From positions 1 to 64,000 of the forward strand of contig UQKC01000005.1 of assembly GCA_900541495.1 (NCBI GenBank): 64,000 nt of DNA, given 5' to 3'. Positions 60,444 through 64,000 of the stretch are shown piece after piece. The notes beneath the pieces were generated by a model. It did no database searches. It was not told the origin of the DNA and worked only from the letters and a program-made list of their open reading frames with translations. The DNA is from an uncultured Ruminococcus sp. (GTDB lineage Bacteria; Bacillota; Clostridia; Oscillospirales; Ruminococcaceae). The translations under genes were made by a program, and so were the position numbers. Numbering within the stretch: the stretch's first letter is position 1; each line of letters starts with the position of its first letter.

Positions 60444-60695
60444 ATTTCAGCGCAGTTCAAATTGATGTGAACTGCGCATTTTCTTTTTGTAAAAGTAGAG
60501 AACTTTACAGGCGCTTGTGTTTAAAAAATTAAAGTATAAAAATCAGTTTGTTAAAATTGCATAAGAAAATGAGAAATAATTTTATATTATGGATTCAAAA
60601 ATCCTATTGATATTAAACGTTTAATATGGTAAAATTGTATCAATGATATGCTTTGGGAAAAGTGTATCAATAAAAATTTAAGTGAGGTTAGTTGA
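60444..60695. promoter_or_regulatory. Cellobiose phosphorylase promoter region with LacI-type palindrome
   Basis: TTGATA (60607-60612), 17 bases, TAAAAT (60630-60635). The spacer contains ATTAAACGTTTAAT (60612-60625), a perfect 14-bp palindrome with the A-A-C-G-T-T core that LacI/GalR family regulators use. Binding there would block RNA polymerase. This is inferred, as no LacI gene is in the window. Confidence 0.65.
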
Positions 60696-63170
60696 ATGAA
60701 ATACGGTTTCTATGATGACAAGAACAAAGAATATGTCATTAACTCTCCAAAAACTCCTTATCCTTGGATAAACTACCTTGGAACCCAGGATTTTTTCGGA
60801 CTTATTTCCAATACCGCAGGCGGTTATGATTTCTATAAGGACGCTCGTCTTGCAAGAATCACACGTTACCGCTACAACAACGTTCCTGCAGACGCAGGCG
60901 GACGTTATTTCTACATCAACGATAACGGTACTGTTTGGAACCCGGGCTGGGCTCCTGTAAAGACAGACCTTGATTCATACGAGTGCCGCCACGGTATGGG
61001 CTATACAAAGATCACAGGCAAGAAGAATGGACTTTCCGCTGAAGTTACTTTCTTCGTTCCTCAGAATTTCACAGGTGAAGTTCAGAAGCTCGTTCTCAAG
61101 AACGAAAGCGGCGCTGCTAAGTCCTTCAAGCTCTTCTCATTCATCGAATGGTGTCTTTGGGACGCAAACGACGACAGCACAAACTTCCAGCGTAACTTCA
61201 ACACAGGTGAAGTTGAACTCGAAAAGAACGGCGCTGTTATCTACCACAAGACAGAATACAAGGAAAGAAGAAACCACTTCGCTTTCTATGCTGTAAACGA
61301 CACTGTTGACGGCTTCGATACCGACCGTGAAACATTTATGGGCAGTATCTACAACGATTTCCACAATCCTCAGACTGTTCTCGACGGCGCTCCCAAGAAC
61401 TCCGTTGCTGACGGCTGGTCACCCGTTGCTTCACATTATAAGGAGATCACTCTCGCAGCAGGCGAGGAGAAGACACTTGTTTTCATTCTCGGCTATGTTG
61501 AGAATCCTTACGACCAGAAGTTCAACGCTGACGGCACAATGAATAAGTCCAAGGCTTATGAAATGATGGCTAAGTTCGATACAGCAGAAAAGGTTGACGC
61601 TGCATTTGCAGAGCTTGCTAAGACTTGGGAAGATCTCCTTGCTAAGTACAACCTCAGATCGCCTGATGAAAAGCTCAACAGACAGGTCAACATCTGGAAT
61701 CAGTACCAGTGTATGGTAACATTCAACCTCTCACGTTCCGCATCTTACTTTGAGAGCGGCATCGGCAGAGGAATGGGCTTCCGTGATTCCAACCAGGACC
61801 TCCTCGGCTTCGTTCACCAGATCCCCGGACGTGCAAGAGAGAGAATCCTCGATATCGCAGCTACACAGCTCGAAGACGGCGGCAACTACCACCAGTATCA
61901 GCCTCTTACAAAGAAAGGAAACGACGCTGCAGGCACAAACTTCAACGATGACCCACTTTGGATGATCCTCTCCACAGCAGCTTATATCAAGGAAACAGGC
62001 GACCTCGGAATCCTCGATGAAATGGTTGACTACAAGAACGATCCTGCTCTTGCACAGCCGCTTCTCGACCACCTCAAGAGATCGTTCTACCACGTTGTAA
62101 ACAATAAGGGACCTCACGGACTTCCTCTTATCGGACGTGCTGACTGGAACGACTGCCTCAACCTCAACTGCTTCTCCAGAGTTCCGGGCGAAAGCTTCCA
62201 GAACACAGCTTCCAATATCGCTAAGGAAGTTAACCCCGAAACGGGCGAACCTCTCAACGAGCAGACAGCTGAATCCGTAATGATCGCAGGTATGTTTACA
62301 TATATCGGACCTGAGTATGAAAAGCTCTGCCGCCTTAAGGGTCAGACCGAAGAAGCTGACAAGGCAAAGGCTGAGATCGAAAAGATGAAGCAGGCTATCA
62401 TCGACTTCGGCTGGGACGGCGACTGGTTCCTCCGTGCTTACGATGCATACGGCAAGAAAGTCGGCTCACACGAGAACAATGAGGGTAAGATCTTCATTGA
62501 ACCTCAGGGCTTCTGCGTAATGTCTGATATCGGCGGCAAGGAATTCACCGAAAAGACAATGAACAGCATCGACAAGTACCTCGGCACAAAGCACGGTCTT
62601 GTTCTCAACAACCCTGCATTCACCAAGTATGTTGTTGAATACGGCGAGATCTCCACATATCCCGGCGGATATAAGGAAAACGCAGGTATCTTCTGCCATA
62701 ACAATGCTTGGATCATGTGCGCTGCTGCTTACGCAGGCATGGGCGACAGAGCATTCGATTACTATACAAGAATCGCTCCTGCATATCAGGAGGACGAGCA
62801 GCTCCACAGAACCGAACCCTATGTTTACGCACAGATGGTTGCAGGTAAGGATGCTAAGCGTTTCGGCGAAGCAAAGAACAGCTGGCTCACAGGTACAGCA
62901 GCTTGGAACTTCGTTGCAATTTCGCAGTATATCCTCGGAATTATCCCTGACTACAGCGGATTGAAGATCGATCCTTCCATTCCTAAGGCTTGGGACGGCT
63001 ATGAGGTTTCCAGAACCTTTAGAAATGCTGTTTACAACGTAAAGGTAGAGAACCCGAACCACGTTTCAAAGGGTATCAAGTCTATCACCGTTGACGGCAA
63101 GGCTATCGAAGGCAATATCCTCCCTGTATTCGCAGACGGCACACACGAAGTTGTCGCTGTAATGGGTTAA
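60696..63170 (+). CDS. Cellobiose phosphorylase, GH94
   Basis: An 824-residue cytosolic enzyme that phosphorolyses cellobiose to glucose 1-phosphate and glucose. It starts MKYGFYDDKNKEYVI and carries WINYLGTQDFFGLISNTAGGY, GRGMGFRDSNQDLLG, the catalytic acid in GRADWNDCLNLNC, HNNAWIMCAAAYAG and TGTAAWNFVAISQYILGI. Length and blocks match GH94 cellobiose phosphorylases of Ruminococcus and Clostridium. There is no signal, so cellobiose must enter by a transporter not seen here. Ribosome site AGTGAGG. The codon use, heavy in CTC, GTT and AAG, resembles the ribosomal genes, so high expression is likely. Confidence 0.93.
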   Translation: MKYGFYDDKNKEYVINSPKTPYPWINYLGTQDFFGLISNTAGGYDFYKDARLARITRYRYNNVPADAGGRYFYINDNGTVWNPGWAPVKTDLDSYECRHGMGYTKITGKKNGLSAEVTFFVPQNFTGEVQKLVLKNESGAAKSFKLFSFIEWCLWDANDDSTNFQRNFNTGEVELEKNGAVIYHKTEYKERRNHFAFYAVNDTVDGFDTDRETFMGSIYNDFHNPQTVLDGAPKNSVADGWSPVASHYKEITLAAGEEKTLVFILGYVENPYDQKFNADGTMNKSKAYEMMAKFDTAEKVDAAFAELAKTWEDLLAKYNLRSPDEKLNRQVNIWNQYQCMVTFNLSRSASYFESGIGRGMGFRDSNQDLLGFVHQIPGRARERILDIAATQLEDGGNYHQYQPLTKKGNDAAGTNFNDDPLWMILSTAAYIKETGDLGILDEMVDYKNDPALAQPLLDHLKRSFYHVVNNKGPHGLPLIGRADWNDCLNLNCFSRVPGESFQNTASNIAKEVNPETGEPLNEQTAESVMIAGMFTYIGPEYEKLCRLKGQTEEADKAKAEIEKMKQAIIDFGWDGDWFLRAYDAYGKKVGSHENNEGKIFIEPQGFCVMSDIGGKEFTEKTMNSIDKYLGTKHGLVLNNPAFTKYVVEYGEISTYPGGYKENAGIFCHNNAWIMCAAAYAGMGDRAFDYYTRIAPAYQEDEQLHRTEPYVYAQMVAGKDAKRFGEAKNSWLTGTAAWNFVAISQYILGIIPDYSGLKIDPSIPKAWDGYEVSRTFRNAVYNVKVENPNHVSKGIKSITVDGKAIEGNILPVFADGTHEVVAVMG

Positions 63171-63185
63171 GCTTTATAAAAAATC

Positions 63186-63216
63186 AGCGTCGGGCAGAAA
63201 TGTCCGACGCTTTTTG
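63186..63216 (+). terminator. Terminator after cellobiose phosphorylase
   Basis: AGCGTCGG pairs with CCGACGCT, then TTTTGTG. Confidence 0.85.
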
Positions 63217-63233
63217 TGTCTTAATATAAAAAT

Positions 63234-63278
63234 AAGCGCTGAAACTGCTCGTTTGTGCAGCAATTTCAGCGCTTTTAT
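63234..63278. terminator. Terminator of the CheW/CZB gene
   Basis: AAGCGCTGAAA-TGCT pairs with AGCA-TTTCAGCGCTT (63234-63274), with A/T flanks on both sides; it ends at the minus-strand stop codon. Confidence 0.75.
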
Positions 63279-64000
63279 TACTTTTCACTTGAGGTTTCAC
63301 TCGGAATATCGTGTTCAGTCTTTGCTATTATCTTTTTATCATCAATTATAAGAATATCATCGTTTACGCGATTATTTCGTGCAACACCCGTGAAAAAAGG
63401 CGAAGCAAATATCCTGTCCATATTGTTTCTGCCGCTTACGGGGGTTATCCTGTCAACGGCGAGAACTTTGTCCACAACTATCGCAGCATTTCCTGCAGAG
63501 GAGTTAAATGTCACCATAGTTTCACGGAAAAATGTCTTGTAACGGCGCTTAGCTTCGTCCATAATGTTCACTATTTCAGGGACGTATTCATCAAAAACCA
63601 TATTCATGAGCTCGGTGAGCTTGCGCGTTTTGTCGGGGGAGTCGGGACGCTTGCGTATCTCAGCGATTTTATCGGCTGTCTGGTGGAGTTCTTCATGCGG
63701 CTTTTCGACTTTGTGCAGACAATAATCGGAGTTGTGAGGGTTCTTCTTGAATTCATCGTACCATTTGCCGAACGCGCATTTGTGAGGATCGGTCGTGAGC
63801 GTGAATTCTTCGTCCGATTCAACACAGCGTTTTAGTTCATTTGCCCAGTTGAGATGATCCTGCTCACGCGCATCAAGCATAGCCGTGAAATCAGCACATT
63901 CCTTTTCAAGTGACTGATAACCGAATAAGCTGCGCATATCAATAACGGGATATACCTCTCCGCGAATGTCAACGATACCGCGGTATTCGGGCGGTGCATC
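63278..64000 (-). CDS. CheW domain with CZB zinc-binding insert, partial
   Basis: The frame is open to the window edge (240 residues seen; the N-terminus lies beyond 64000). It begins in a CheW core, PPEYRGIVDIRGEVYPVIDMRSLFG. A CZB (chemoreceptor zinc-binding) domain follows, with the ligand pattern H (DHLNWANEL), C (HKCAFGKWYDEF) and H (PHEELHQTADKI). The second half of CheW then resumes as GNAAIVVDKVLAVDRITPV and FFTGVARNNRVNDDILIIDDKKII. So the zinc domain appears inserted between the two halves of CheW. CheW couples receptors to CheA, and the zinc site could make it respond to metal or oxidants. Confidence 0.85.
   Translation of the reverse strand, partial: DAPPEYRGIVDIRGEVYPVIDMRSLFGYQSLEKECADFTAMLDAREQDHLNWANELKRCVESDEEFTLTTDPHKCAFGKWYDEFKKNPHNSDYCLHKVEKPHEELHQTADKIAEIRKRPDSPDKTRKLTELMNMVFDEYVPEIVNIMDEAKRRYKTFFRETMVTFNSSAGNAAIVVDKVLAVDRITPVSGRNNMDRIFASPFFTGVARNNRVNDDILIIDDKKIIAKTEHDIPSETSSEK

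Noticed and set aside
1..64000. tRNA genes, rRNA genes and CRISPR arrays
   Set aside because: No cloverleaf with a GGTTCGANTC arm, no rRNA sequence and no regularly spaced direct repeats were seen on either strand by eye.

Overview
This window reads as a chromosomal segment from a low-to-mid GC Gram-positive anaerobe of the class Clostridia, most likely a Ruminococcus-like member of the Oscillospiraceae. Supporting traits are AGGAGG-type ribosome sites, promoters of TTGACA-17-TATAAT type, a 2[4Fe-4S] ferredoxin, an intracellular GH94 cellobiose phosphorylase, BspA-type leucine-rich repeat proteins and clostridial families such as DUF4317 and DUF4364. The genus is inferred from gene content only.

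Layout: (1) 1-1040 is the edge of a mobile or plasmid-derived segment, with an IS5-type transposase start and a RepA-type initiator. (2) 1180-6063 holds a DUF4317 gene, thioredoxin, and a three-gene ABC importer of the tryptophan/tyrosine-type (ABC_sub_bind) family. (3) 6175-10567 is a GntR(YtrA-like)-VanY-ABC ATPase-ABC permease operon. (4) 10862-15576 is the str operon rpsL-rpsG-fusA-tuf, followed by a small ferredoxin gene on the other strand. (5) 15943-27178 is a long purine operon: purE, purC, a PurF paralogue without glutaminase residues, purF, purM, purN, a methyltransferase, archaeal-type purO, a stand-alone AICAR formyltransferase, a lipoprotein and purD. (6) 27194-33175 has a thioredoxin-reductase-like protein, an AI-2E family permease, nadA, a nitroreductase, a small unknown gene and fucO. 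(7) 33574-36091 is a PcrA/UvrD helicase. (8) 36183-41273 is a minus-strand shikimate operon, aroF-aroB-aroA-aroC, plus a DUF4364 gene. (9) 41353-46232 has an LRR lipoprotein, rplM-rpsI, a rhodanese-TtcA fusion and azlCD. (10) 46331-47707 is a deletion scar joining a truncated hydrolase to a truncated LytTR regulator, followed by DUF3021. (11) 47742-57065 holds cell-surface genes (BspA-like LRR, GH10-like/amidase fusion, PpiC-type lipoprotein), an M20 peptidase, an iron-type dehydrogenase with altered metal ligands and a GNAT. (12) 57138-64000 has a 1078-residue polytopic membrane protein, cellobiose phosphorylase under a LacI-type palindrome, and a partial CheW protein with an inserted CZB zinc-binding domain.

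Most of the window is housekeeping: translation, purine and aromatic biosynthesis, NAD synthesis. The more unusual signals are the catalytically altered paralogues (PurF-like, iron-type dehydrogenase), the CheW/CZB architecture, the split PurH function, structured leaders and intergenic RNA-like regions, and two families of short intergenic repeats that cluster at gene ends. No tRNA, rRNA, CRISPR array or phage module was seen. All calls come from reading the sequence; no database search was run.
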